A model generated the notes under the pieces. That model worked only from the letters and a program-made list of their open reading frames with translations, did no database searches and was not told where the DNA came from. The position numbers were made by a program, and so were the translations under genes. DNA of 64,000 bases, taken from NVTR01 sp036480115. Its GTDB lineage: Bacteria > Pseudomonadota > Alphaproteobacteria > Rhodobacterales > Rhodobacteraceae. The DNA is taken from contig CBDDAE010000002.1 of the NCBI GenBank assembly GCA_965224795.1, positions 62,001 through 126,000 on the forward strand, written 5' to 3'. Shown here one piece after another: positions 17,865 through 27,043 of this stretch (position 1 is the first letter of the stretch; each line of letters opens with the position of its first letter).

Positions 17865-19022
17865 TCAAAGTTCTACAACTTTTACAGCGCTGCCTTTGGC
17901 CATAAGCCCAATTTCGCCGTCGCATAGTCGAATAGCGTCGTTACCAAAAACTTCCGCGCGCCAGCCAGAAAGGGATTTAACGTCCCGCAATCCACTGGCT
18001 ATCTGATCAAGTTCAGATGAGTTCGCGATAAGCTTTTGCGCCACTCCAATATTTTCACATTTGGCTTTTAACAAAACGCGCAGCAAATCTGCCAATGCCG
18101 GATTAACCTGTAAAAATTCTTTGCGCCCAGTGGGCTTTGGATAATCTTCAGGTTTGCAATCAAGCCCAGCAGAAATTGCCGCTAAGATACCATCAGAAAT
18201 TTCGCCCTTACGCGCCTCGCGCTGCAAAAGGCGTGAGCGGCCCAAATCCCCCAGATTACGTGGCTTGGTAGACGCGAGTTCCAGCAGAGCTTCATCCTTG
18301 AAAATTCTGTTTCTGGGAATGTTTCTGGTTTGGGCCGAAATTTCCCTGTATTTTGCTAGTTCGCGCACTATGGCCAGAAATTTTCCCGAATTGGTCCGGG
18401 TTTTAATACGTTTCCAGGCCTCTGGTGGATCGGTAATATAGGTTTCCGGGGTTATCAGTACCTTTAATTCTTCCTTTACCCAAGGCGCACGTCCGGTTTC
18501 TTCCAGTTTCGCTGCCAAAAATTCGTAAATCACCCGCAAATGGGTGACATCCCCAAGCGCATAGGTTTTTTGCGCATCAGAAAGTGGACGCCGGGACCAA
18601 TCAGTAAACCGGGACGATTTATCCAATGGCTGGCCAGCAATTTTACGTACCAAGGTTTCGTAGCCGACCTGTTCGCCAAATCCGCAGACCATCGCAGCAA
18701 CTTGCGTGTCAAATAATGGGTCAGGAATGACGCCGCCTTCGATAAAGAAAATTTCCAAATCCTGACGGGCCGCGTGAAAAACTTTGACCACGCTGGTGTC
18801 ACGAAAAAGTTCATACAATGGTTCCATCGACACATCTGCAACAAGCGGATCAAGCAACACAGCGTCGCGTTCATCTGTTCCCGGTACCGCTAGCTGGACA
18901 AGGCATAGCTTGGAATAATAGGTGCGTTCACGCAAAAATTCGGTGTCCACGGTCACATAGGGATGTGCACGGGCGCGTTCGCAGAATTCCGCGAGCGCTG
19001 CGGTGGTCGTGATTGTAATCAT
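17865..19022 (-). CDS. rnd: Ribonuclease D
   Basis: 3'-5' exoribonuclease for tRNA end processing. 385 residues from ATG at 19022 (MITITTTAALAEFCERA); the longer frame start at 19079 adds an unconserved stretch. The DEDD nuclease domain has VTVDTEFLRERTYYSKLCLVQLA with the first acidic pair, VKVFHAARQDLEIFF with the second, and YALGDVTHLRVIYEFL with the C-terminal Asp and Tyr region. The HRDC helical domain follows (about 210-290: REISAQTRNIPRNRIFKDEALLELA). All catalytic acids are visible. The gene lies downstream of purN on the same strand. Confidence 0.94.
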   Translation of the reverse strand: MITITTTAALAEFCERARAHPYVTVDTEFLRERTYYSKLCLVQLAVPGTDERDAVLLDPLVADVSMEPLYELFRDTSVVKVFHAARQDLEIFFIEGGVIPDPLFDTQVAAMVCGFGEQVGYETLVRKIAGQPLDKSSRFTDWSRRPLSDAQKTYALGDVTHLRVIYEFLAAKLEETGRAPWVKEELKVLITPETYITDPPEAWKRIKTRTNSGKFLAIVRELAKYREISAQTRNIPRNRIFKDEALLELASTKPRNLGDLGRSRLLQREARKGEISDGILAAISAGLDCKPEDYPKPTGRKEFLQVNPALADLLRVLLKAKCENIGVAQKLIANSSELDQIASGLRDVKSLSGWRAEVFGNDAIRLCDGEIGLMAKGSAVKVVEL

Positions 19023-19094
19023 AGGTCCATTTCTTAGACGCATTAGTGGCCAGAACCTAGTAAAGACACCGGCAGGCAATGAAAAGCGCTACAA

Positions 19095-19679
19095 TCAGCT
19101 AAATGTGCCGCGATCATGCAGAAATTGGCGCAAAACCCGGGGATAAAGCACATGTTCTTGCTGCAATACCCTGGCTGCCAGGTCCTCGGGGCTGTCACCG
19201 GGTTTAATAGGAACTCTGATTTGGCCCAATACCGGCCCGCCATCTAGTTCTGCTGTAGATTCATGCACAGAACACCCGGCCCAGCTGTCCCCGGCCTTTA
19301 AAGCACGGGCGTGGGTGTGCAAACCTTTGTATTTGGGCAATAGTGACGGATGAATATTCAACATTTTGCCTGCCCATTCTTCAACAAAGCCAGCAGTCAG
19401 AATACGCATAAATCCTGCCGTGCAGATCACATCGGTTTTGGCGTCAATCAGGTGTTTGTGCAGCTGGTTTTCAAACGCTGCGCGATCCTGTCCAAACGGG
19501 CGATGATCTACAACAGCCGTGGGCACACCCAGTTTGCTGGCCTTTTCCAGCCCCCCCGCCCCGGCAATATTTGACAGCACAAGCACCGGTTCGCCTGGGT
19601 GATCTGGCCCCATGCTGTTTAGCAGCGCCAACATGTTAGACCCGCCACCCGATATCAGGATCGACACCCGCTGTTTCAA
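19095..19679 (-). CDS. purN: Phosphoribosylglycinamide formyltransferase PurN
   Basis: Transfers a formyl group from 10-formyl-THF to GAR. 194 residues. Contains the nucleotide strand VSILISGGGSNMLALLNSM, the active-site Asn/His segment MLNIHPSLLPKYKGLHTHARAL, and the catalytic Asp near SWAGCSVHESTAELDGGPVL. Its start overlaps the purM stop by 4 bp (ATGA), giving a coupled purM-purN pair. Confidence 0.95.
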   Translation of the reverse strand: MKQRVSILISGGGSNMLALLNSMGPDHPGEPVLVLSNIAGAGGLEKASKLGVPTAVVDHRPFGQDRAAFENQLHKHLIDAKTDVICTAGFMRILTAGFVEEWAGKMLNIHPSLLPKYKGLHTHARALKAGDSWAGCSVHESTAELDGGPVLGQIRVPIKPGDSPEDLAARVLQQEHVLYPRVLRQFLHDRGTFS

Positions 19680-20722
19680 AGAAGATTACCGTTGTAATCG
19701 ACCCCGGTTCCAGCCGTTACGGAGCCAAGCATATGTACCTGTTCCCCTGCTTCTTGCAACAGGCTGGTAATATCGTCTGCCCGGCCCGGTTCCACAACCA
19801 AGACCATGCCGATGCCGGCATTGAAGGTTTTTAGCAGCTCTGCTTCGGTAATTCCCGCAGTTTGGCACAGCCAACGAAATACTGGGGGCAATTGCCACGC
19901 GCCAAGATCAACCTGACAGCCCAAACCTTCGGGTAAAACTCTGGGCAGGTTTTCAGTTAATCCCCCCCCGGTGATATGGGCTAGGCCATGCACACCGCCT
20001 GCCCGTATAGCCGCCAAAGCTTGGGTGACATATAGACGGGTTGGCGCCAGCATTGCCGCGCCAAGTGAACCTGATGAAAACGGGCTATCGCCATTCCAAT
20101 CAAGCCCGGAATTTTCCACCGCTTTGCGGGCCAATGAAAACCCATTCGAGTGTAATCCGTCACTGGCCAGCCCCAGCAAGACGTCGCCATGTTGCACGTT
20201 GTTTGGCAAGGTGTTTCCACGCTCCAGTGCGCCCACAGCAAAGCCCGCGAGGTCAAAATCACCGGCACCGTACATGCCTGGCATTTCTGCGGTTTCGCCA
20301 CCGACCAGGGCGCAACCTGATTGTTTACACCCCTGGGCGATCCCTTCGATAATGCGCGTCGCTATGTCGACGTCCAGTTTGCCGGTTGCAAAATAGTCTA
20401 GAAAAAACAAAGGCTCAGCGCCCTGACAGACAAGATCATTGACGCACATCGCAACCAGATCAATGCCAATGGAGTCCACCTGTCCAGTATCAATTGCTAT
20501 GCGCAGCTTGGTGCCGACGCCGTCAGTGGCCGCCACCAGTATTGGGTCGTCATAGCCCGCAGCTTTCAGATCAAAAAGTGCTCCAAATCCCCCTAAACCG
20601 GCCATTACGCCGGGGCGATTGGTGCGCTTAGCAGCAGGTTTAATGCGCTCAACCAGGCTGTTGCCAGCATCGATATCGACACCGGCATCCGCATAGGTCA
20701 GCCCGTTCTTAGCGTTGGCCAT
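19676..20722 (-). CDS. purM: AIR synthetase PurM
   Basis: Phosphoribosylformylglycinamidine cyclo-ligase, the fifth purine step. 348 residues. Starts NGLTYADAGVDIDAGNSLVERIKPA and has ILVAATDGVGTKLRIA, VAMCVNDLVCQGAEPLFFLDYFATGKLD and the Gly-rich LAHITGGGLTENLPRVLPEGLG, all typical of the PurM ATP-grasp-like fold. It is first in the purM-purN unit. The nearby tRNA gene is on the other strand about 100 bases upstream. Confidence 0.96.
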   Translation of the reverse strand: MANAKNGLTYADAGVDIDAGNSLVERIKPAAKRTNRPGVMAGLGGFGALFDLKAAGYDDPILVAATDGVGTKLRIAIDTGQVDSIGIDLVAMCVNDLVCQGAEPLFFLDYFATGKLDVDIATRIIEGIAQGCKQSGCALVGGETAEMPGMYGAGDFDLAGFAVGALERGNTLPNNVQHGDVLLGLASDGLHSNGFSLARKAVENSGLDWNGDSPFSSGSLGAAMLAPTRLYVTQALAAIRAGGVHGLAHITGGGLTENLPRVLPEGLGCQVDLGAWQLPPVFRWLCQTAGITEAELLKTFNAGIGMVLVVEPGRADDITSLLQEAGEQVHMLGSVTAGTGVDYNGNLL

Positions 20723-20826
20723 TTGTGCCCCCTATTTCCTTGGCGCCGCGATAGACCACACAGCTGTCAGAGTCCACGCCCTTCGCCTTGACCGTGGCCT
20801 TGGGGCTGACTATGACGGCGTAAGGC

Positions 20827-20903
20827 GGGCCTGTAGCTCAGTTGGTTAGAGCAGAGCGCTCATAACGCTTTGGTCGCAGGTTCGAGTCCTGCCGGGCCTA
20901 CCA
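20827..20903 (+). tRNA. tRNA with CAT anticodon, probably tRNA-Ile2 (elongator tRNA-Met possible)
   Basis: 77 bases including an encoded CCA. Acceptor 20827-20833 pairs with 20895-20901 region with two G-U pairs. The D arm is GCTC/GAGC, the anticodon stem is GAGCG/CGCTT with loop CTCATAA, and the T arm is GCAGG/CCTGC. The anticodon is CAT. The variable region and its neighbours (CGCTTTGGTCGC) resemble tRNA-Ile2, whose C34 is changed to lysidine by TilS to read AUA. Automated tools usually call such genes Met. It is not an initiator: the first acceptor pair is G-U rather than C-A, and the anticodon stem lacks three G-C pairs. Confidence 0.85.
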
Positions 20904-20905
20904 AA

Positions 20906-21907
20906 TCACTTCAGATCACTGCCAACCTGAAACAGGCAATCGCCCCGTTGTACTTTTCCAGGAACCCGCGAGCAAAGTACAACGCCATTGCTTTCAAATT
21001 TTGTCGGCTTTGGTTCCTGCAATGGTGTGTCTGGAAAATGGATAACACCGGCACTGTCACCGCTACGTACTTCGTCACCGATGTGATGGTAAGGTTCAAA
21101 CAGCCCTTCATCATAGGCGTAGACTGAGCTGCTGATCGTTAGTTCCCGGGTCCCATTGGCCGCGTCCGGCTTATACCCTGGCAAAAGACCCACATTGTGT
21201 AGCAGCCTCTTAATACCCCGTTCAGTTAGCGCCAGGATTTCAGAAGAAACGGCCCCGCCCCCGCCAAGTTCAGCCATAATCGTTATGACGCCCTTTCGCC
21301 CTGCGGCCCCCATGGCGGTTCGGGCACTGCTGCCACGACCACCACCACTGGTAAAAACCCAAGCGTAGGGGGCATCGAATGCTTCTTGCAACTCTAATAG
21401 CTTTTTACTCTCGACCTGTGAGTGGCCTAGACCACGTAGCAAAGTCGCCGGGTACATCAGCGATGAGCCGCCGGAATGAAAATCGAAGAAGTAATCGCAA
21501 AGCGGCATCAATTCTTCTTCGACGTAATGTGCCATCATCTGGGTTGGTGTTCCCAACCTGTCGCCGGGAAAGCTTCTATTCAGATTGCCTTCATCAACCG
21601 GGGAAGTGCGTGTGCCAGCCTGTGCTGCCGGATAACTAGCCATCGTCAGGATAATTAGCCGCCCCTGAATGTCCTTGGCGGCCAATTCGCGGCAAAGTTT
21701 GGTCAACGCAATCTGGCCTTCATATTCGTCGCCATGGATCCCGGCTGTCAGCATTACAGTTGGACCTTTGCCATTTTGAATGAGCGTAATGGGAACAGGT
21801 ATCCAGCCATAGGCACTGCGATGAACAGAATGGGGCAGCCGCAAATACCCGCATTGTTTGCCTTTTTTACTAAAATCAACCTCGGCGGTTATCAATGAAT
21901 CTGACAA
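20906..21907 (-). CDS. Succinylglutamate desuccinylase/aspartoacylase-family deacylase (DoeB-like)
   Basis: 333 residues of the zinc M14-like AstE/AspA family. The metal site is visible as LTAGIHGDEYEGQ (His and Glu) with a second His in CDYFFDFHSGGSSLMYPAT. The C-terminal half has SSVYAYDEGLFEPYHHIGDEV. Its size and motifs resemble DoeB, the N-acetyl-diaminobutyrate deacetylase of ectoine breakdown, but no other ectoine genes are near, so the substrate is open. The stop lies 3 bases from the end of the tRNA on the opposite strand, leaving no room for a separate terminator. Confidence 0.82.
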   Translation of the reverse strand: MSDSLITAEVDFSKKGKQCGYLRLPHSVHRSAYGWIPVPITLIQNGKGPTVMLTAGIHGDEYEGQIALTKLCRELAAKDIQGRLIILTMASYPAAQAGTRTSPVDEGNLNRSFPGDRLGTPTQMMAHYVEEELMPLCDYFFDFHSGGSSLMYPATLLRGLGHSQVESKKLLELQEAFDAPYAWVFTSGGGRGSSARTAMGAAGRKGVITIMAELGGGGAVSSEILALTERGIKRLLHNVGLLPGYKPDAANGTRELTISSSVYAYDEGLFEPYHHIGDEVRSGDSAGVIHFPDTPLQEPKPTKFESNGVVLCSRVPGKVQRGDCLFQVGSDLK

Positions 21908-21991
21908 ATGATCGGCCTTTTTCTTCTGCTGCGCTTTAAGGGAAGCTGTTTGGCAGTTTTCTAATTGCTATTGGTAAACTACAATTTGATT

Positions 21992-23314
21992 TTAACGCGG
22001 CAATACCAAATCCACCAGCAGCCCCCCCAATTCTTTGCTTTTTCCCAATCGCAGAGTTCCCCCGTGGCGGCGCGCGATATCATGGGCGATTGACAAGCCT
22101 AACCCTACGCCACTGCCCTGATCCTGATTGCGCGCAGTATCCAAACGTACAAAGGGTTTCAGCGCCTCATCACGCAATTTCTTGGCTATCCCGGGGCCAT
22201 CGTCTTCGACCGTAAACTTTACTGATTTTTCTGTAATGGTAACGCTGGTCGAAACTTGATCACCATAGCGCAACCCATTGCCTATCAGGTTTTCCAAAGC
22301 CCGTTCAATGGCCATCGGTCGCAGCATCACACGCCCCTTGCCCGAGCATTCGCCAAGGTTTACCGCCCCCCCGACGCCGGAAAATTTACCCACAATCACT
22401 TGCAATATGGTTTCCGGGTCAATTTCTTGCGGGTCATCTAGGGCATCGTCTTTGGCAAAGGCCAAAAAGGCATCCAGCAATCGCTCCATATCTGCGATAT
22501 CACGCTCCAGATCGGCTGTGTCAGCGCTGCTATCAAGCATGGAAACCCCAAGTTTAAACCGGGTCAAAGGCGTGCGCAGGTCATGACTAACGCCCGACAA
22601 CATCATGGTGCGTTGTTCAATCTGGCGCTCAATTCGGGCCCGCATGTCTAAAAATGCATTGCCAGCTGAGCGAACTTCAAGCGCACCCGCCGGACGGTAT
22701 TCCACACTACGACCGCGCCCAAATGCTTCGGCAGCACGGGCCAGCCGCTTAATGGGACGTAACTGATTGCGCAGGAATATGAACGCCACCAGCGTCATCA
22801 AGGCCCCAACAAAAATCATCAGCACCAAAAACTGGTGGGGGTTTGAGGCTGATACTTGATTTCGGTTCAACCAGATTTTCACGACACCGTGCCGGGTATT
22901 GAGCCAAAGGTTAACGAGATTGCGGTTTTCCAAAAGATCTACAGCGCGAACCGCATCTAACTGATTGTGCAAAGTGCTTACAACTATGCGCCCCGACAGA
23001 TCAAAAAACCGCCTCGAATCTTCATCCGGAACGTGTTTTGCCGGCAGCAGGATGTTGAATTGCAAAACACCCGACATTTGCGCCAGCCTGGCATTCGCCG
23101 CTGATAGGCTTTCGGCCGCATCAATCTCTTGGCGAACCAACCTTAGATCAAACGCCAGGTTTCGTGTCATTTGCTGGGTTACATCTTCAAAATGGCGCTG
23201 GATAAACACCACAGAAACCACAACCTGGAGGGTGATAACCGGCAAAAGTAATATCAATGCAGCACGACCGTACAAGCCGCGTGGTACATAACGTTTGAGC
23301 CAACTGAAATTCAT
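21992..23314 (-). CDS. EnvZ-like membrane histidine kinase
   Basis: 440 residues. Two membrane segments (about 16-33 and 163-183) flank a periplasmic domain of about 130 residues. A HAMP linker follows (LRPIKRLARAAEAFGRG). The dimerisation and phosphotransfer box is LSGVSHDLRTPLTRFKLGV with the phospho-His. The ATPase domain has NLIGNGLRYGD, DDGPGIAKKL and SGVGLGLSIAHDIARRHGG. This is the EnvZ arrangement. No response regulator gene is adjacent: downstream is the deacylase and upstream is a divergent hydrolase gene, so its partner is encoded elsewhere or further off. Confidence 0.88.
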   Translation of the reverse strand: MNFSWLKRYVPRGLYGRAALILLLPVITLQVVVSVVFIQRHFEDVTQQMTRNLAFDLRLVRQEIDAAESLSAANARLAQMSGVLQFNILLPAKHVPDEDSRRFFDLSGRIVVSTLHNQLDAVRAVDLLENRNLVNLWLNTRHGVVKIWLNRNQVSASNPHQFLVLMIFVGALMTLVAFIFLRNQLRPIKRLARAAEAFGRGRSVEYRPAGALEVRSAGNAFLDMRARIERQIEQRTMMLSGVSHDLRTPLTRFKLGVSMLDSSADTADLERDIADMERLLDAFLAFAKDDALDDPQEIDPETILQVIVGKFSGVGGAVNLGECSGKGRVMLRPMAIERALENLIGNGLRYGDQVSTSVTITEKSVKFTVEDDGPGIAKKLRDEALKPFVRLDTARNQDQGSGVGLGLSIAHDIARRHGGTLRLGKSKELGGLLVDLVLPR

Positions 23315-23356
23315 AGGCTATTGGTAGCGGTAGATTGTCTAAATGAAAAAGCAAAT

Positions 23357-24257
23357 ATGATCCCCACTGCCCCTAATACTGTAGAAACCTTGCAAGACGG
23401 CCTGCGTCGGATCATAGCATCCAACCCGTCGCCCATGACCTATTGGGGAACCAATACCTATATAGTAGGCCATAACAGCGTTGTGGTCATCGACCCCGGC
23501 CCCGCCGATCCCGCGCATATGAAAGCAATTTTAGGCGCGCTTAAACCGGGTGAAACCATCAGCCACATACTGGTAACCCATTCGCATCTGGATCATTCCC
23601 CGCTAGCCGCCCCTTTAGCAAATGCCACTGGCGCGCCAGTTTATGCCTTTGGCAATTCCAATGCTGGGCGCAGCGACATCATGACCAAGCTGGCAAAAAC
23701 CGGGTTAATGGGCGGCGGCGAAGGTGTGGACCATGAATTCGCACCAGATGAATTACTTGCGGACGGCGACACAATAGTTGGAGACGGCTGGAAAATCACT
23801 GCATTGTGGACACCGGGGCATTTGGGCAACCACCTGTGTTTTGTCTGGGGGAATTCGATTTTTACCGGTGATCACATCATGGGGTGGGCATCTTCTTTGG
23901 TGTCGCCCCCGGATGGTGATCTGACAGATTTCATGGCCTCAACCCGTAAACTGGCCAAACTTTCACCAAAACTGTACTACCCCGCACACGGTGCGCCGGT
24001 TCTTGACCCTGCCGCCCGCATCAAGTGGCTTCTTGACCACCGTTTAAACAGGGAATCGGCAATAATATCCGCCCTATCCAGAGGGGAAGCGGATGTTATA
24101 TCCTTAGCGAAACTGATTTATTCGGACACTGCAAAAACCCTGATAACGGCCAGCGGCCGAACGAAACGTGCTGGCCCATTTGGTCGACCTGGTTCAGAAA
24201 AATAAGGTAACGGCCCAGGGAACATTAAAGAAAGACGCCGTGTTTAAGCTTTTGTGA
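23357..24257 (+). pseudogene. MBL-fold metallohydrolase (LACTB2-like) with a late frameshift
   Basis: The first 265 or so codons from ATG at 23357 encode a metallo-beta-lactamase-fold hydrolase. It has the zinc motif THSHLDHSPLAAPL, the later ligands in WTPGHLGNHLC and FTGDHIMGW, and YYPAHGAP. Human LACTB2 and bacterial relatives end in a winged-helix domain. Here the frame then reads junk (TASGRTKRAGPFGRPGSEK) and stops near 24203. In the next frame, from about 24150, the expected tail appears: PAAERNVLAHLVDLVQKNK, continuing to KKDAVFKLL and a stop at 24255-24257. One extra base near 24149 explains this. It could be a true mutation or a sequence error. Confidence 0.8.
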
Positions 24258-24335
24258 TCGGTCTGCTTTCTGATTGGAACCTGTCAAAATCCACTGGACG
24301 TGCGCCAACACCCTTGCTATATCCGCCATCGGTAT

Positions 24336-24410
24336 TCCGGCGTAGCTCAGCGGTAGAGCAGTTGACTGTTAATCAATTTGTCGTAGGTTCGATCCCTACC
24401 GCCGGAGCCA
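24336..24410 (+). tRNA. tRNA-Asn (anticodon GTT)
   Basis: 75 bases with encoded CCA. Acceptor TCCGGCG pairs fully with CGCCGGA, the D arm is GCTC/GAGC, the anticodon stem GTTGA/TCAAT holds loop CTGTTAA (anticodon GTT), and the T arm is GTAGG/CCTAC. The discriminator is G, as expected for Asn. A terminator follows at once. Confidence 0.96.
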
Positions 24411-24413
24411 TAA

Positions 24414-24454
24414 AAAACAAAGCCTTAGCAGTAATTCGCTAGGGCTTTTGTTTT
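24414..24454 (+). terminator. Terminator after tRNA-Asn
   Basis: Long imperfect stem of about 16 bp (24414-24429 with 24438-24454, one bulge) ending in a T-rich strand (GGCTTTTGTTTT). It lies 3 bases after the tRNA end. The next 240 bases to the catabolic cluster hold no gene that I can support. Confidence 0.65.
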
Positions 24455-24690
24455 GTGGGTCACTGTTTGGAAACCAGAAAAATTATGCAAGGTTTCTCTT
24501 TTTTACGCGAAAACAATTGATATCTTGGCGAAAAACCCGTCATTTGAGGAATTTCACTCATTTTCCGGCCGAAGCTGTAGAATTCCACGATTGCCACATC
24601 AGATTTCAATGGGAAGCCAGCGGCTAACAATTATACTTTAACTATAAAATATTTAAGGCTAAGGTATCGTTGTGAACCGGGGGAAACCGT

Positions 24691-26994
24691 ATGAAAATCA
24701 CTATCATTGGCGCAGGACCCGGGGGACTTTACACTGCACTGTTAACCAAGAAAGCCCGCCCCGATTGGCATGTTGAGGTTTTTGAACAAAACCAGGCCGA
24801 TGATACATTTGGATTTGGGGTGGTTTTTTCCGACGATACACTGGACGAATTTCTTAGCCGTGATGCCGAAACCTATGAATTGATCCGCGATAATATGGCC
24901 TATTGGCAGGATGTGGCGATCCATTTCAAAGGCCGCGAAATTCGCTGTGGCGGCAATGGTTTTTGTGGCACGTCGCGCCAAACCCTGCTGACGGTTCTGC
25001 AAAGACGGTGCCGTGACCTGGGAGTTGAAATGACCTTTGGCGTGACCATTCCGGCGAGAGAAATCGCCAGCCGTTTTACCGATTCTGATGTGATCGTGGC
25101 GTCTGACGGGATTGGTTCGCAAATACGCGACCACTACGGCGAACAGTTCCAGCCCAGCCTGACCATGCGTTCCAACCGTTTCTGCTGGATGGGCTCAGAT
25201 CGTCCCATGGATGAATTCAATTATTTCTTTAAGGAAACCGAGCACGGGATCATGGTGGCTCATTGCTATCAATATGAGGCCGGGCGCTCAACCTGGGTGT
25301 TTGAAATGGATGACGCCTGCTGGCGGGGTCACGGGTTTGAAGAATTTGACGAAGAAGGTTCCCGCATCAAACTGGAAGCACTGTTTGCCGATGAATTACA
25401 GGGCTATCCGCTGCTGCTGAACCGGTCGAACTGGCGCCAGTTCCCACGGATATTCTGTGAAAACTGGTGGGCCGACAACATTGTCATATTGGGCGACGCA
25501 AAGGCTTCGGCGCATTTTTCCATTGGCTCTGGCACCAAGCTGGCGATGGAATGTGCCATCGGTCTGTCGGATGCGCTGTTGGAACACGGTGAAACTGATG
25601 TGACCCGGGCGTTTCAGGCATATGATGACGCGCGCCGCACGCCCTGCCAGATCATTCAGCATAACGCCGATGTTTCGCTGGCTTGGTTTGAGCATATGGA
25701 CCGGTCCTGGGATATGGAGCCGATGCAATTTGCCATGGTGGTGATGTGTCGGGCCAAATCTGTCACCTATGAAAACCTGATGCTGCGCGACCCCGAATTT
25801 GTGCGTCACGCCGATGACGAATGGTACGAACGCCATTTTCGTGACACCGGTCAGGACCTGCGCAATACCCGTCCAACGCCGATGTTCAGCAAATTTAAGC
25901 TACGCGAAATGGAACTTGCGAACCGGGTGGTGATGTCACCCATGGCGCAATACAGCGCCGATACGAACGGAAACCCGACCGACTGGCATAAGGTACATTA
26001 TGGCAGCCACGCCATGGGCGGGATGGGGCTGATATTTATGGAAATGACCTGCCCGTCGCCGGATGCGCGGATCACGACGGGTTGCCCCGGATTGTGGAGC
26101 GATGAACAGGAAACCCGCTGGCGTGACATAGTTGATTTTATCCATGGCAGTTCATCGGCCAAGGTCTGTATGCAACTGGGCCATGCCGGCCGAAAAGGGG
26201 CCACGCAGCTGGGCTGGGAAAAGATGGATTACCCACTGGAAAATCCTGATCAGGCATGGCCGCTTTACTCTGCCTCACCGCTGCCATGGATGGACGGCAT
26301 CAGCGACACACCTTCAGAAATTGACCGTGCCATGATGGACCGCGTGCGCGATGATTTCGTCGCCGCCACCAAACGCGCCGCTCAGGCCGGGTTTGACATG
26401 CTGGAACTGCACTGCGCCCACGGGTATTTACTGGCCTCGTTCCTGTCACCCCTGACCAATCAACGTAGTGACGAATACGGTGGATCACCCGAAAACCGGC
26501 AGCGCTATCCGCTTGAGGTTTTCAAAGCCATGCGCGCCGTCTGGCCAGTTGAACGCCCAATGTCGGTACGTATTTCAGCATCTGACTGGAAAGACGGCGG
26601 CATATCCGAGGCCGATACCCTACATTTTTCCCAGGCGTTTGCCGATGCTGGCTGCGATCTGATTGACGTATCCGCCGGCCAAACCGTCCCCGACCAAGAT
26701 CCGCGTTATGGCCGCATGTTTCAGGCACAATTCGCCGAAAGCATCCGCAACGTGCCAAAAATCGCCACCATGGCGGTTGGCGCGATCACCGAAGCATCGC
26801 AAGTCAACACAATCCTGCACACACGCCGCGCCGATCTGGTGGCACTTGGGCGCCCGCATATGTGGAACCCGTATTTCACCCATCAGGCGGCGGCCTGGTA
26901 CGGGGTACGCAATGAAACGGATTGGGCGAAAGACAGTATATTTCAGGGGCACAACAGGCCGCCCGCGAACAGGAAAAAACCCGTGAAAAATTAG
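24691..26994 (+). CDS. Bifunctional anthraniloyl-/salicylyl-CoA monooxygenase with OYE-like reductase domain
   Basis: 767 residues, a fusion. The N-terminal half is a class A flavin monooxygenase: FAD Rossmann motif IIGAGPGGLYTAL, then VFSDDTLDEFL, and the second FAD motif NIVILGDAKASAHFSIGSG. The C-terminal half (from about 395, MFSKFKLREMELANRVVMSPMAQYSAD) is an old-yellow-enzyme-like TIM barrel with CMQLGHAGRKG, LHCAHGYLLASFLSPLTNQRSDEYGG and VALGRPHMWNP. This architecture is known from 2-aminobenzoyl-CoA monooxygenase/reductase, while the single-domain form is salicylyl-CoA 5-hydroxylase. The run of genes behind it (thioesterase, CoA ligase, importer) fits aromatic acid breakdown as CoA thioesters. 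Anthranilate is the best guess from the fusion; another 2-substituted benzoate is possible. Confidence 0.88.
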   Translation: MKITIIGAGPGGLYTALLTKKARPDWHVEVFEQNQADDTFGFGVVFSDDTLDEFLSRDAETYELIRDNMAYWQDVAIHFKGREIRCGGNGFCGTSRQTLLTVLQRRCRDLGVEMTFGVTIPAREIASRFTDSDVIVASDGIGSQIRDHYGEQFQPSLTMRSNRFCWMGSDRPMDEFNYFFKETEHGIMVAHCYQYEAGRSTWVFEMDDACWRGHGFEEFDEEGSRIKLEALFADELQGYPLLLNRSNWRQFPRIFCENWWADNIVILGDAKASAHFSIGSGTKLAMECAIGLSDALLEHGETDVTRAFQAYDDARRTPCQIIQHNADVSLAWFEHMDRSWDMEPMQFAMVVMCRAKSVTYENLMLRDPEFVRHADDEWYERHFRDTGQDLRNTRPTPMFSKFKLREMELANRVVMSPMAQYSADTNGNPTDWHKVHYGSHAMGGMGLIFMEMTCPSPDARITTGCPGLWSDEQETRWRDIVDFIHGSSSAKVCMQLGHAGRKGATQLGWEKMDYPLENPDQAWPLYSASPLPWMDGISDTPSEIDRAMMDRVRDDFVAATKRAAQAGFDMLELHCAHGYLLASFLSPLTNQRSDEYGGSPENRQRYPLEVFKAMRAVWPVERPMSVRISASDWKDGGISEADTLHFSQAFADAGCDLIDVSAGQTVPDQDPRYGRMFQAQFAESIRNVPKIATMAVGAITEASQVNTILHTRRADLVALGRPHMWNPYFTHQAAAWYGVRNETDWAKDSIFQGHNRPPANRKKPVKN

Positions 26995-27043
26995 TTGAAC
27001 TGCAACAGCGCGGGTCCCCAAGCCAGCATGGGAAGCCCGACGC

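Noticed and set aside
20827..24410. tRNA genes as integration sites
   Set aside because: No integrase, repeat of the tRNA 3' end or accessory gene adjoins either tRNA; neighbours are ordinary chromosomal genes.
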